From an uncultured Collinsella sp. (GTDB lineage: Bacteria; Actinomycetota; Coriobacteriia; Coriobacteriales; Coriobacteriaceae): a DNA stretch of 64,000 bases. Shown piece by piece: positions 48,061-56,952 of this stretch (position 1 is its first letter; each line of letters begins with the position of its first letter). The position numbers and the translations under genes are program-made. The stretch is taken from contig CAKURW010000001.1 of NCBI GenBank assembly GCA_934675795.1, positions 52,348 to 116,347 on the forward strand, written 5' to 3'. Below the pieces are notes generated by a model that saw nothing but the letters and a program-made list of their open reading frames with translations, had not been told where the DNA came from and made no database searches.

Positions 48061-49149
48061 CTACCTTTCCGTGCAGCTAATGCAGGGGTCGATGGTCAGG
48101 ATAATCATGGGCACGTTGGCAAGGAGCACGCCCTGCAGCGCATGCGTCAGACCCGCCAGGTTTTGCGACGTCGGCGTTCGCACGCGAAAACGGTCCAGGT
48201 TCTTGGTGCCGCTGCCGCGCACATAGTAATACGTCTCGCCGCGCGGCTGCTCAATCACAACCTCGCCGCGCGCACCGTCGGCCGGCGTGAGCTTGGTGCG
48301 CCCGCCGATACCGTCGTGCGGAATCTTGCCCACAAGCTCCTTGATAATATCCATGGCCTGCGTGACCTCGGCACAACGCACCTGGCAGCGGGCATAGCAG
48401 TCGCCATCGCTAGCAACGATAGGCTCAAACGCGGCCAGATCAGCATAGGCGCCGTCGCCAAACATGCGCACGTCGTAATCCACGCCCGAGGCGCGACCGA
48501 ACGGGCCGACCATCGACAGATCCAGCGCGTCCTTCTTGCTGATCACGCCCACGCCGTGCAGGCGCTCGCCGCAGCTATTGTCGTCCAAAAACGTATGCAC
48601 CAAGGCCTCGTAGTCAGGACGCATGGCATCGAGCGTCTGGACAATGCCCGCCAGTTCGGAGTCCTCAATGTCGTGTTTAAGGCCGCCGATCTCGTTAATC
48701 GAAAGGATCACGCGGCCGCCGCAGGTGCTCTCAAAGATCTTAAGAATCTGCTCGCGTAGGGTCCACGAACGATAGAACAGTGCCTCGAAACCAAAGGCAT
48801 CGGCGAGCAGGCCCAGCCACAGCAGATGCGAGTGAATGCGCGAAAGCTCGTGCAGAATGGTGCGGATATACTGCACGCGGCCGGGCACCTCGATGTCGAG
48901 CATGCGCTCGCAGGCGCTGGCATAGCCGCAGCTGTGGCCCACGGCGCAGATGCCGCAGATGCGCTCGGCGATGTAGCCAAACTGGTGCATATCACGCTTT
49001 TCGGTGAGCTTCTCGAGTCCGCGGTGCACAAAGCCGATCTGCGGAATTGCCTCGATGACGCGGTCGTCCTCGATCACCAGGTCCAGATGAAGCGGCTCGG
49101 GCAGCACCGGGTGCTGCGGGCCAAACGGAATAACGGAGCGATGTGCCAT
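48061..49149 (-). CDS. Group 4 [NiFe]-hydrogenase large subunit (EchE-like)
   Basis: The 362-residue protein has both nickel-binding Cys pairs: CGIC (Cys65 and Cys68 in ERICGICAVGHS) and DPCISC near the C-terminus (Cys356 and Cys359). This separates it from NuoD, where these cysteines are lost. Only three residues follow the last Cys, so there is no cleavable C-terminal extension, as in some group 4 enzymes (Ech, CooH) that need no endopeptidase. It should carry the Ni-Fe site that makes H2 from protons with ferredoxin electrons. It lies between the EchD- and EchF-like genes. Confidence 0.93.
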   Translation of the reverse strand: MAHRSVIPFGPQHPVLPEPLHLDLVIEDDRVIEAIPQIGFVHRGLEKLTEKRDMHQFGYIAERICGICAVGHSCGYASACERMLDIEVPGRVQYIRTILHELSRIHSHLLWLGLLADAFGFEALFYRSWTLREQILKIFESTCGGRVILSINEIGGLKHDIEDSELAGIVQTLDAMRPDYEALVHTFLDDNSCGERLHGVGVISKKDALDLSMVGPFGRASGVDYDVRMFGDGAYADLAAFEPIVASDGDCYARCQVRCAEVTQAMDIIKELVGKIPHDGIGGRTKLTPADGARGEVVIEQPRGETYYYVRGSGTKNLDRFRVRTPTSQNLAGLTHALQGVLLANVPMIILTIDPCISCTER

Positions 49150-49154
49150 GGGCC

Positions 49155-49874
49155 TTACGCCTCCTTTTTCTGCTTGTCGCGGGCGGCCTTGGCGGCAAGC
49201 GCCGCGCGGACCTTGGCCGCTTTCTCGGGATCCATGGCGGCGAGCTTTGCCTCCATCTCGGCAGCCTTGAGCGCGGCCTTCGCAGCAGTTTCATCGTGCT
49301 GAGCATCGGAGCCGGCAGCCGCAGCGGGCTGAGCGACGGCAGCGCCCGCAGCATCGCCAGCGCCCGCAGTGCCCTCCCCCGCAGCGGCCGTGGCAGTAGC
49401 AGCCTTCTCGGCCGCGGCCTTGCGCGCCTTGGCCTCGGCAGCGGCACGGACCTTCATGGCTTTCTCGCGCGCGGCCTTCACCTCGGGCGTGATAACGCTC
49501 ATGGGCTCGGCAGTCGAGACCTGGTAGAAAAAGCCCTTAAAGTCAATCTGCATATCGGTGATGGCAAGACCAAACAGGTCGTGCGCTTCGTTTTCAAACG
49601 GGAATACTGCCGGATAGTACGAGCTGATGGACGGAATCTCCTGGTACTGATTAATTCCCTCAACCACCAGGTTCTCGATCGCATAGCTGCCGTCCTGCGC
49701 AATCTGCTCCTGAGCAACACGAACGTTGATAAACGTATAGACCAGGCGATACGTGCCGTCGTCGACGTTGCGCTCGGCGTGCATTTGCACAAAGCGCGCG
49801 CCGACGCCCTTGAGCGCCTGGACATGCGACAGGAGCTCGTCGATCCCGACGGTGGTATAGATAGCCTTTTGCAT
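49155..49874 (-). CDS. Hydrogenase subunit, NuoC/EchD-like, with Ala/Lys-rich tail
   Basis: The 239-residue protein has a NuoC-like first half (about 1-125) with SISSYYPAVFPFENEAHDLF, the typical P-A-x-x-x-E-x-E-x-x-D-x-x-G-like signature. The second half (about 130-239) is a low-complexity, highly charged Ala/Lys/Glu helix not present in EchD (about 120-130 residues). The extension may be a coiled coil or flexible tether. The start overlaps the stop of the small-subunit gene (TAATG). Confidence 0.85.
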   Translation of the reverse strand: MQKAIYTTVGIDELLSHVQALKGVGARFVQMHAERNVDDGTYRLVYTFINVRVAQEQIAQDGSYAIENLVVEGINQYQEIPSISSYYPAVFPFENEAHDLFGLAITDMQIDFKGFFYQVSTAEPMSVITPEVKAAREKAMKVRAAAEAKARKAAAEKAATATAAAGEGTAGAGDAAGAAVAQPAAAAGSDAQHDETAAKAALKAAEMEAKLAAMDPEKAAKVRAALAAKAARDKQKKEA

Positions 49875-50473
49875 TACTCGGCCTCCTTTGCAGCGGCGGG
49901 CGCGGCGGACCTGGTGGACACGTTGGCCTCGACACCGTCACCGGCACCATCAGCCCCGGCCCCCGCAGCCACAAACCCGTCCTCGCCCAGCTCAACGCCA
50001 CCGTCCCAGGTTGCGGCACCGCCCACGGTGAGCGGATCGCCACCGGCACGCATCACGGCCTCTTTCTGGTCCAGGATGCCGCACGCCTCCACGATGGCAT
50101 CGATCACGGTCTCGGGGCGAATGGCGCACCCGGGCGCGTACACATCCACGGGAATCGCGCGGTCCACGCCGCCGATCACGTTGTAGGCATCGCGGAACAC
50201 GCCGCCCGAACACGCGCAGATGCCGCAGGCCACCACGCACTTGGGCTCGAGCATCTGGTTGTAGATCTGGCGCACGACGGGCAGGTTCTGGGCATTGACC
50301 GACCCCGTCACCAAAAAGATATCCGCATGCTTGGGGTTGCCGGTGTTGACCACGCCAAAGCGCTCCGCATCGAACAGCGGCGTGAGCGAGGCCAGCACCT
50401 CGATATCGCATCCGTTGCAGCTCGAACCGTCGTAATGAATAACCCACGGCGAGCGCGACATTTTATGATCCAT
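49874..50473 (-). CDS. Hydrogenase small subunit, NuoB/EchC-like
   Basis: The 199-residue protein carries the cysteines of the proximal [4Fe-4S] cluster: Cys19 and Cys22 in SSCNGCDIEV, one of Cys83, Cys86 or Cys88 in ACGICACSGG, and Cys116 in YAPGCAIRP. These match EchC/NuoB. A Gly/Ala-rich tail (about 150-199) is an extension. It links electron flow from the ferredoxin subunit to the Ni-Fe site. It lies 12 bp after the fused membrane subunit gene. Confidence 0.9.
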   Translation of the reverse strand: MDHKMSRSPWVIHYDGSSCNGCDIEVLASLTPLFDAERFGVVNTGNPKHADIFLVTGSVNAQNLPVVRQIYNQMLEPKCVVACGICACSGGVFRDAYNVIGGVDRAIPVDVYAPGCAIRPETVIDAIVEACGILDQKEAVMRAGGDPLTVGGAATWDGGVELGEDGFVAAGAGADGAGDGVEANVSTRSAAPAAAKEAE

Positions 50474-50485
50474 GGATGCCGCCTC

Positions 50486-53368
50486 CTAAATAAACACGTC
50501 GACGAGGATGGGCATAAGGTTGAGCAGGCCAAACACCAGCGCCACGCCCCATCCGAGCCTAAAGCAGCTGCGCCAGGTGCTGCGTGCGAAGGTGTTGTCG
50601 ATCAGGACCTCGACAAAATACGTCGCGGCCATCACGACCAGGGCTACAACCCAGCTCACGGGGTTGTCCCAAACAAAGAACATGCCCACCCACATCAAAA
50701 ACAGCACGGTCTCGCACCAGTGCATAAGGGTCATCTTGGCCAGCGTGCCGCCGCTCATCTCGGTGGCGACGCCCTGGACGATCTCCTGATGCGCGTGATG
50801 CGAGTACGAAAGGTCAAACGGCGACTTGCGCAGCTTGATGGTGAGCACCGCGAGCAGTGCGAGGAAAATGGGCGCGCTGTACACGATGATGGGGGCCGAC
50901 TGCCCCGTCACGGCGATGGAATCGAAGCTGTCGGTGGCAAGGTACAGGCCCACGCTCATCAGCAAAACGGCGGGCTCGTAACTCATGACCTGCAGCAGCT
51001 CACGGTCGGCGCCGACCTGGGCAAACGGGCTTTGCGTCGAGGCGGACGCCAACACCACAAAGATCGCGGCGAGGGTAACCATAAACGCGCACAGCAGCGT
51101 GTTGGAGCCCGACACAAAGATGCCGCCGCCCACCACGGTAAAGATGAGCGCACACGCCATATAGGTATCGTCCATGGTGTTTACGCTGGCAGGGGCTTTG
51201 CGCAGCAGCTTGGCAACGTCGTAGAAGGGCTGCAGCAGACGCGGACCCACACGGCCCTGCATGCGGGCCGAAAGCTTACGGTCAAGGCCGTCAATCAAAC
51301 CGCCCACAAGCGGCGCAATCAAGGCAAACGCCACGGTGCCTATAAAGATGCCCACGACACCCGAACCTTCGAAATACTTGCCGCGCAGCACCGAGGGCGC
51401 GCTCATGGCAAGCCGCTCGGGCCCAATCCACGCGCAACACAGAAGCGCAAACAAGATAATGCTGCAGCACACGACGCTACCTGCGGGGCCAATGCGCTTC
51501 TCGCCAAGGGCGTCCTCCGAATACCAATTGCGCTTTTCGGCCTTCACCTCGTGTCCCATCGAGCCGCGGAAATGGCGGTAATTGTCGGTTCCCACACCCG
51601 AAAGATATACGTTTACGTGCGGCTTATTGCTCACGCGGAACGACGTCAGCAGCACCACGGCAATAAACGCCACGATAACCACCATCAGATACATGGCGTC
51701 CTTGCCGATAACGTACGGCACGCGGCCAAACACCATGGCCAAGTAAGGCGACACCAGACCGCTCGAGATAACCGGAAACGCCACGCAGCACAGAATCAGC
51801 AGCGCGGCGATGGTGTTGAGGGCCATCCATTCGGTCTTATGGACATTGACCTCAACGTTTTGAGCCGTGGGGTCGACGCCCGAAAGCTTGGCAAGCCACT
51901 TGCCCCAGAAGAAGAACGTCGCAGCCGAGCCAAAGGCAAGCACCATGATCATGAGCACGTTGCCGGTCTGGGCAAACGCCACCAGGGCGCCCCACTTGGA
52001 CACGAGCATGCCAAACGGCGCCACAAACATGCCCATGATGCCCAGCATCATCAGACGCGTCAGGTGCGGCATGCGGCTGAACATACCGTCCATGTCCTCG
52101 ATATCGCGGCTGCCGATATGATGCTCGGCCGTGCCCACGCACAGGAACAGCAGCGACTTGGCCACCGTGTGGAACAGGATCAGGAAGATGGCCGCCCATA
52201 CGGCCTCGGGCGCGCCGACACCCAGGCAGGCACTGATGAGGCCCAAGTTGGAAATGGTGGAGTACGCGAGCACGCGTTTGGCGTTGCTCTGCGAGATGGC
52301 CATAAGGGCAGCAAGCAAAAACGTGATGGCACCCACACTCGTGACCATAAAGCCGGTCACGGGATAGATGGCATAGAGCGGGCTCAGCTTGACCATCAGG
52401 AACACGCCGGCTTTGACCATGGTGGACGAATGCAGCAGGGCGCTCGTGGGCGTGGGGGCAACCATGGCACCCAACAGCCAAGTGTGGAACGGCATCTGTG
52501 CGGCCTTGGTGAGCGCGGCGAGCGACAGCAGAACGACCGGCATCACCAGCAGCGCGGACTGCGCGGTGCCAGCGCCGGAAAGCTCGATCATGCCCGAAAT
52601 GGTCAGCGGCATGTCGTTAACGTGCAGGTACATGAGTCCAGCCAAAAACGCGATGCCGCCCAGCATGTTGAGGATGATCTGGGTGAAGGCGTTCTTGATG
52701 GCCTCGGGCGTACGCGTATAGCCAATCATGAGGAACGAACACACGGTGGTGATTTCCCAGCCACAGAACAGCCACTCAAGGTTGTCGCTCGTCACGATGA
52801 CGAACATGGCCGAGAGGAACAGGAACATAAGCGCCAGGAACTGCGGGCGACGGTCGGGCGCGGTCTGCCCGTGCAGCGCGGCCTCGTGCTCATCGTGCGC
52901 TTGGAAATCCTTCATGTAGCCCAGGGCATACACGCAGATGAGGCTGCCGACGATGCCGACGGCGAGCACCATGATCACGCTCATGTAGTCCAGGTAGAGC
53001 GGCGTTGCCGTGACGGCTTCGGCCGCGGGCAACGTCATGGCTGCAAAGGCGAGCGAACCCACCAGCTGGACTATGCCGAGCACCGTGGTGAGCGCGTTCC
53101 TATATTTGTACGCGTTGTACAGGATGACGGCGCACAGGATGACGTCGATGACGGAGCTGATGATCGAGAGCACATGTGAGGTGCCGGGGGCAACCTCAAA
53201 GCTCTGCGGGCCCGTGCCAAAAAACATGACGGCGACTACAACTGTCACCGCCATAATAATGCCGGAACCTATGAGCCCCACCGCATCGCGGGCGCGGTCA
53301 CCGCGCGCGAGCAGCATGCCCAGCGCCGGTACCAGCGGAAACAGGGTAAGGAAATACAGTAGCGTCAT
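50486..53368 (-). CDS. Fused hydrogenase membrane subunit: EchA/NuoL-like plus EchB/NuoH-like
   Basis: The 960-residue protein joins two subunits that are normally separate. Residues about 1-640 form a proton-pumping antiporter-like (NuoL/HyfB/EchA) domain: FCGWEITTVCSFLMIGYTR has the conserved Glu, AAQMPFHTWLLGAM the conserved Lys region, and SALLHSSTMVKAGVFL is typical. Residues about 650-960 form a NuoH/EchB-like domain: LDRKLSARMQGRVGPRLLQP is the signature loop and SPFDLSYSHHAHQEIVQG the second loop. It anchors the hydrogenase and could couple H2 evolution to ion transport. The frame is unbroken. It is the first gene of the operon. Confidence 0.92.
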   Translation of the reverse strand: MTLLYFLTLFPLVPALGMLLARGDRARDAVGLIGSGIIMAVTVVVAVMFFGTGPQSFEVAPGTSHVLSIISSVIDVILCAVILYNAYKYRNALTTVLGIVQLVGSLAFAAMTLPAAEAVTATPLYLDYMSVIMVLAVGIVGSLICVYALGYMKDFQAHDEHEAALHGQTAPDRRPQFLALMFLFLSAMFVIVTSDNLEWLFCGWEITTVCSFLMIGYTRTPEAIKNAFTQIILNMLGGIAFLAGLMYLHVNDMPLTISGMIELSGAGTAQSALLVMPVVLLSLAALTKAAQMPFHTWLLGAMVAPTPTSALLHSSTMVKAGVFLMVKLSPLYAIYPVTGFMVTSVGAITFLLAALMAISQSNAKRVLAYSTISNLGLISACLGVGAPEAVWAAIFLILFHTVAKSLLFLCVGTAEHHIGSRDIEDMDGMFSRMPHLTRLMMLGIMGMFVAPFGMLVSKWGALVAFAQTGNVLMIMVLAFGSAATFFFWGKWLAKLSGVDPTAQNVEVNVHKTEWMALNTIAALLILCCVAFPVISSGLVSPYLAMVFGRVPYVIGKDAMYLMVVIVAFIAVVLLTSFRVSNKPHVNVYLSGVGTDNYRHFRGSMGHEVKAEKRNWYSEDALGEKRIGPAGSVVCCSIILFALLCCAWIGPERLAMSAPSVLRGKYFEGSGVVGIFIGTVAFALIAPLVGGLIDGLDRKLSARMQGRVGPRLLQPFYDVAKLLRKAPASVNTMDDTYMACALIFTVVGGGIFVSGSNTLLCAFMVTLAAIFVVLASASTQSPFAQVGADRELLQVMSYEPAVLLMSVGLYLATDSFDSIAVTGQSAPIIVYSAPIFLALLAVLTIKLRKSPFDLSYSHHAHQEIVQGVATEMSGGTLAKMTLMHWCETVLFLMWVGMFFVWDNPVSWVVALVVMAATYFVEVLIDNTFARSTWRSCFRLGWGVALVFGLLNLMPILVDVFI

Positions 53369-53513
53369 ACCATCACTCCCCCATGCAAAAACGCTGCAAT
53401 TGTTTAACGTTATAGCTCAATTGAGGAGCAGCAGCGGCAGGTTTTCGGTCAACTGGGGAGTTTTAGGCGTACGGGGTAAGGGCGCGTCCGCATTGGAGCA
53501 GAGGGGCGGCAAG

Positions 53514-53536
53514 AAAAATGCGCCCCCGTGGGCGCA
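53514..53536 (-). terminator. Terminator of the HTH gene
   Basis: 7-bp arms TGCGCCC (53519-53525) and GGGCGCA (53530-53536) with TTTTTC following on the minus strand. Confidence 0.75.
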
Positions 53537-53548
53537 CCATCCCGTTTG

Positions 53549-53944
53549 CTATTCCACCTTTTTAACGCGCGGCTTGCGGCCGCGCGGCTTATCGACCAGT
53601 GCGGACTCACCGCTCTCGCGGTACTGACGGCACCAAGCCTTGACCGAAGACTCGCTGGGAATCTTGTGCTTGATCATGGCCTCGCGAACCGTCAAGCCGC
53701 TTTCCAGACGGTCCTTAACCACAGCGAGCTTTACGTCGTACGAATAGGTGTGATGATGCGAACCGGCATTGAGAACGGCGTCGGCACCGCCCACGGCATA
53801 CGCGCGGGCCCACTGACGAGCCGTGGCCTGGGGAATGCCAAGCTCCGCGGCGAGAGCGCGATGACCGACCCCCTCTTGGAGGATCTCGACGGCGCGCTGC
53901 CTAACCTCGGGCGCATGCGTGCGAGTCCTAGTTGCTTCCGACAT
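53549..53944 (-). CDS. Orphan helix-turn-helix protein related to IS3-type OrfA transposase
   Basis: The 131-residue basic protein has two winged or homeodomain-like helix-turn-helix units (about 10-50, RALAAELGIPQATARQWARA; about 65-110, TVREAMIKHKIPSESSVKAW) and a basic tail (KPRGRKPRVKK). This is the pattern of IS3-family OrfA or insertion-element HTH_Tnp proteins. No OrfB and no terminal inverted repeats are seen nearby, so it is either an IS remnant or a domesticated DNA-binding protein. ATG 53944 is chosen; a GTG 9 bp earlier is possible. It has its own terminator and a long A+T-rich upstream region. Confidence 0.7.
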   Translation of the reverse strand: MSEATRTRTHAPEVRQRAVEILQEGVGHRALAAELGIPQATARQWARAYAVGGADAVLNAGSHHHTYSYDVKLAVVKDRLESGLTVREAMIKHKIPSESSVKAWCRQYRESGESALVDKPRGRKPRVKKVE

Positions 53945-53953
53945 ACCTGCCAC

Positions 53954-54282
53954 TTCTTAGCCTTAACCGTTAATCTGCTTTCTTACGTGCAAGTTAGATA
54001 GTAGCATTTTACTGTTTGCTCAAAGCAGTTAATTAAAATAGACGCGGCGTTATCTGGGCATTTGGCACCAAATTACGACATTTCTTTATCGATTATTTAC
54101 GCTGGTAGCTGACTCGCAGCTAATCGTCATTCGCTTGTCAACAAAATTGGCATCTCTTTATGTCCTTTGGTATAGAGGATATAATTATTAACCCCTCACC
54201 CAATATTTTTGAGTGATCTGCAAGGCAGTAGACGTCCTCACTCCTCATGATTACCGCGCATTGCCATCCACCGGAGCAAAAC
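53954..54282. other. A+T-rich gene-free region
   Basis: This stretch is visibly richer in A+T than its surroundings (for example TTTATCGATTATTTACG and ATATAATTATTAACCCC). It has no open frame with a plausible start. It may hold the promoter of the HTH gene and could be horizontally acquired. No repeat or RNA was recognised. Confidence 0.5.
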
Positions 54283-54318
54283 AAAAAGGGCGGGACCTGC
54301 TGCGCTTGCAGGCCCCGC
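54283..54318 (-). terminator. Terminator of the FAD/FMN reductase gene
   Basis: Arms GCGGGACCTGC (54290-54300) and GCAGGCCCCGC (54308-54318), one mismatch, followed on the minus strand by CCTTTTTG. Confidence 0.85.
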
Positions 54319-54393
54319 ACCGGTTGACACCCGACGGGACACAGCCGGGCGAGACGAATCCGTGCTACCGCCCCGCCTGGCCGCGATGTTCAA

Positions 54394-56424
54394 CTACAGC
54401 TCGTTGGCCGCGTGATACGCCGTGCGAATGGCGCTCGCAATGTCGGCGGTGCGCTCACCCGAGCAGTCGCCCACGCAGGTCACGGGCACCGTCACGCCAT
54501 CCAGGTCAAACGCGTTGGCCTTGGAGCCCACGGCCATCACCACGTAATCGCAGGCGATCTTCACCGGCTCCTCGGTGCCGTCCTCGGTGGTGCGAACAGC
54601 CTCCACGCCCTCGTCGGTAATGGCGGTCAGGCGGGTCTTCACGTGCTGCTCCACGTTGTGCTCGGCAAAGTCGCTCATAATCAGCGGCAGAATGGTCTCG
54701 GACTCGCCCGCGGCAATCTTGTCGAGCATCTCCACGATCGCCACCTCGCAGCCGTGCTGCAGCAGGTACTCGGCAGTCTCGGTGCCCACCAGACCGCCGC
54801 CAATGACGGCGACGCGCCCGCTGAGCTCCACCTTGCCGGCCAGCACGTCCCAGCTCGAGACGACCTTGTCCGAGTCGGCGCCCGGAACGGGGATGACCAC
54901 GTCGTGTGCGCCTACGGCCACAATCGCAGCGTCGGCGGCGTTGAGGTCCTCAGCGGTAGCGGCATGGTTGAGCTCAACCTTCACTCCCAGGCCGGGCAGA
55001 ATCTTCTCGTAGTACTCAACCGAGCGCATGATCTCGTCCTTACGCGGAGGTGCAGCCGCCAGCACAATCTGGCCGCCCAGATGGTCGCTCGCCTCGTAAA
55101 CGGTCACATCGTAGCCGCGCTTGGCCGCCACGCGCGCGGCCTCCAGGCCGGCAATGCCGCCGCCCACCACGGCGATCTTCTTGTCGCCCTCGCCCGGCTT
55201 GATGGCGATGGTCGCCTCGTCGCCGTTCTCGGCATTGAGCACGCACGAGATGTACTTGCGATTTTGAATCGCGTCGACGCAGCCCTTGTTGCAGTTGAGG
55301 CACTCGCGGATGGGCTCACCCGTGGCGGCCTTCAGCGCAATGTCGGGGTCGCACATGAGCGAGCGGCCATAGGCGATGATGTCGGCGGCGCCGTCTTCCA
55401 GAATCTTCTCGCCGGCCTCGACCGAAACCACGCGGCCCACGGTTGCCACCGGCACGGAGACCAGGGCCTTGACGCGCTCGGCCACGGGCAGCGTCCAGTT
55501 GTAGGGCATGGCGCCCATGGGCGGAATGGTGTCGCCCATGTTGCCGGTGTGGTTGGCCTGTGCGACCTGGATCATATCGATGCCCGCGCCCTCGAGCAGC
55601 TTGGCAAACTCGCAGGCCTCGTCGGGCTGCAGGCCGCCCTTGCCGCGCGGCGTGCCGTCGGGGTTCTCCATGATCACGGGGAGCTTGTACTCCACCATCA
55701 GCTGCGGCGCGGCCTCCTTAATGGCAGCGACGACCTCCAGCGCGTAGCGAACGCGGTTCTCGAACGAACCACCGTACTCGTCGGTGCGTTGGTTGAGGAT
55801 GGCCGAGCACAGCGAACCCACCAAGCGGTCGCCGTGGACCTCGATGGCGTCGATGCCGGCCTGCTGCGCGCGAGCGGCCGAGGCGGCGATGGCCTCCTTG
55901 ATCTGGGTGAGCTGCTCTACGCTCGCCTCGTTCACAAAGTGCTGCATGTCGTGATGCAGCTTGGCGTAGGCCTGGTTGCGGATCTCGTTGGACTCGGCCA
56001 TCTTGGCGGCAAAGGTCTCCTCGTCGCCGGCGGCCTTGGCCTCCTGCGCGGCCTTGGCGGCGGCCATGGATCCCATGACCATGCGGCCGACGCCGGGCAC
56101 GTCGTACTCGGGGTGGAACAGCTGCAGCGCGACCTTGGCGCCGTGCTTGTGGACGGCATCGGCCAGGGCCTTAAACGTGGGGATTTGGGCGTCGGTCGCC
56201 AGCTTGGGCGTGGGGCTTGCGGTCATGACGGGAGCAACGTCGCCGATGACGATGTAGCTCACGCCGCCACGGGCCAGGCGCTCGTAAAAAGCCAGGCTGC
56301 GCTCGCCAATGGAGCCGTCGCGCTCCTCGTAGCCGGTGGTCAGCGGCGGGAACATAATGCGGTTTTTGAGCTCAAGGGGGCCAACCGTAATGGGCTGAAG
56401 CAGCTTGGATGCAGGTGCGGTCAT
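54394..56424 (-). CDS. Old-yellow-enzyme/FAD-NAD(P) fusion oxidoreductase with [4Fe-4S] cluster
   Basis: The 676-residue protein has the layout of 2,4-dienoyl-CoA reductase and bacterial enoate or bile-acid reductases: an FMN-binding TIM barrel (about 1-365; PITVGPLELKNRIMFPP start, NQRTDEYGGSFENR), a [4Fe-4S] motif (CLNCNKGC then CVLN, about 370-395), and FAD and NAD(P) domains (about 410-676; GGGIAGLEAARVAAKRGYDV and GGGLVGTETAEYL). It moves electrons from NAD(P)H via FAD and the cluster to FMN to reduce an activated double bond. The substrate is unknown. A 50-residue Ala-rich insert (about 120-185) lies in the barrel. The second in-frame ATG (56424) has the better spacing to AGAGG. Confidence 0.9.
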   Translation of the reverse strand: MTAPASKLLQPITVGPLELKNRIMFPPLTTGYEERDGSIGERSLAFYERLARGGVSYIVIGDVAPVMTASPTPKLATDAQIPTFKALADAVHKHGAKVALQLFHPEYDVPGVGRMVMGSMAAAKAAQEAKAAGDEETFAAKMAESNEIRNQAYAKLHHDMQHFVNEASVEQLTQIKEAIAASAARAQQAGIDAIEVHGDRLVGSLCSAILNQRTDEYGGSFENRVRYALEVVAAIKEAAPQLMVEYKLPVIMENPDGTPRGKGGLQPDEACEFAKLLEGAGIDMIQVAQANHTGNMGDTIPPMGAMPYNWTLPVAERVKALVSVPVATVGRVVSVEAGEKILEDGAADIIAYGRSLMCDPDIALKAATGEPIRECLNCNKGCVDAIQNRKYISCVLNAENGDEATIAIKPGEGDKKIAVVGGGIAGLEAARVAAKRGYDVTVYEASDHLGGQIVLAAAPPRKDEIMRSVEYYEKILPGLGVKVELNHAATAEDLNAADAAIVAVGAHDVVIPVPGADSDKVVSSWDVLAGKVELSGRVAVIGGGLVGTETAEYLLQHGCEVAIVEMLDKIAAGESETILPLIMSDFAEHNVEQHVKTRLTAITDEGVEAVRTTEDGTEEPVKIACDYVVMAVGSKANAFDLDGVTVPVTCVGDCSGERTADIASAIRTAYHAANEL

Positions 56425-56564
56425 GGACATTCCTCTCTTGTAGGCGCGGCGGCGATGATGCCGCGTAGTTGTCTAGAGGATATGGCATGGGAATACAACA
56501 GCGCAACGGAAATCGGCGGATAACAGGTAGCGGCAGGTGGATGGGGCGGGGCGGCCCGTCGGTT

Positions 56565-56866
56565 TATCTCAATCTGTAACAGTTACGCGGCAAAACCGGG
56601 TCTTACTGTTACAAATCAAGGTATTCCTCTCAACCCATCCTCAACAATCTAGATCTGTAACATCTAGACCTACTTTTGACCCCAACCTGTTACAGATCGA
56701 GACAAACCAAACCCGCCTGCTAGAAAATCTCAATCTGTAACGGTTACTCGGCAAAAACCGTCCCTCGTGTTACAGATTTAGACAAACACGACCAAGCCCA
56801 CCGGTATATCTCGATCTGTAACACCTAGCCGCCCAAATCGGGTCTAGATGTTACAGATCGAGATTT
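56565..56866. repeat. Array of four 58-nt hairpin repeats, period 80-81 bp
   Basis: Units at about 56566-56623, 56647-56704, 56727-56784 and 56808-56865. Each begins with ATCTMRATCTGTAAC and ends with TGTTACARATYRAG or close variants, with an inverted inner part (CTAG, CCC/GGG, CTAG in unit 4). Spacers of about 22 bp are not alike. The array lies directly downstream of the tRNA gene (minus strand). No gene is found in 56431-56952. Confidence 0.85.
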
Positions 56867-56952
56867 TGTTTGAGAGGCCGAGAATTGGATCGAAAACACG
56901 GTCCCGAAATAACAAAAAAGCTCGCCGGCTAGGCCGACGAGCTGCAAGTTCT

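Noticed and set aside
48061-49149. Complex I subunit NuoD
   Set aside because: Both Ni-binding CxxC pairs are intact, which indicates a [NiFe]-hydrogenase large subunit.
50327-53179. Long open frame on the plus strand opposite the fused hydrogenase subunit
   Set aside because: It is His/Arg-rich and complementary to a gene with clear NuoL/NuoH motifs. Such antisense frames are expected in G+C-rich genes.
53549-53944. Complete insertion sequence
   Set aside because: No second open frame, terminal repeats or target duplication around the HTH gene.
54412-56523. Plus-strand open frame antisense to the FAD/FMN reductase
   Set aside because: Shadow of a conserved enzyme; low-complexity His/Leu/Ala sequence.
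56565-56866. CRISPR-like regular array
   Set aside because: The repeats are 58-nt palindromes with variable inner sequence, spacers are about 22 bp, and no cas gene is in the window. Treated as a hairpin repeat array.
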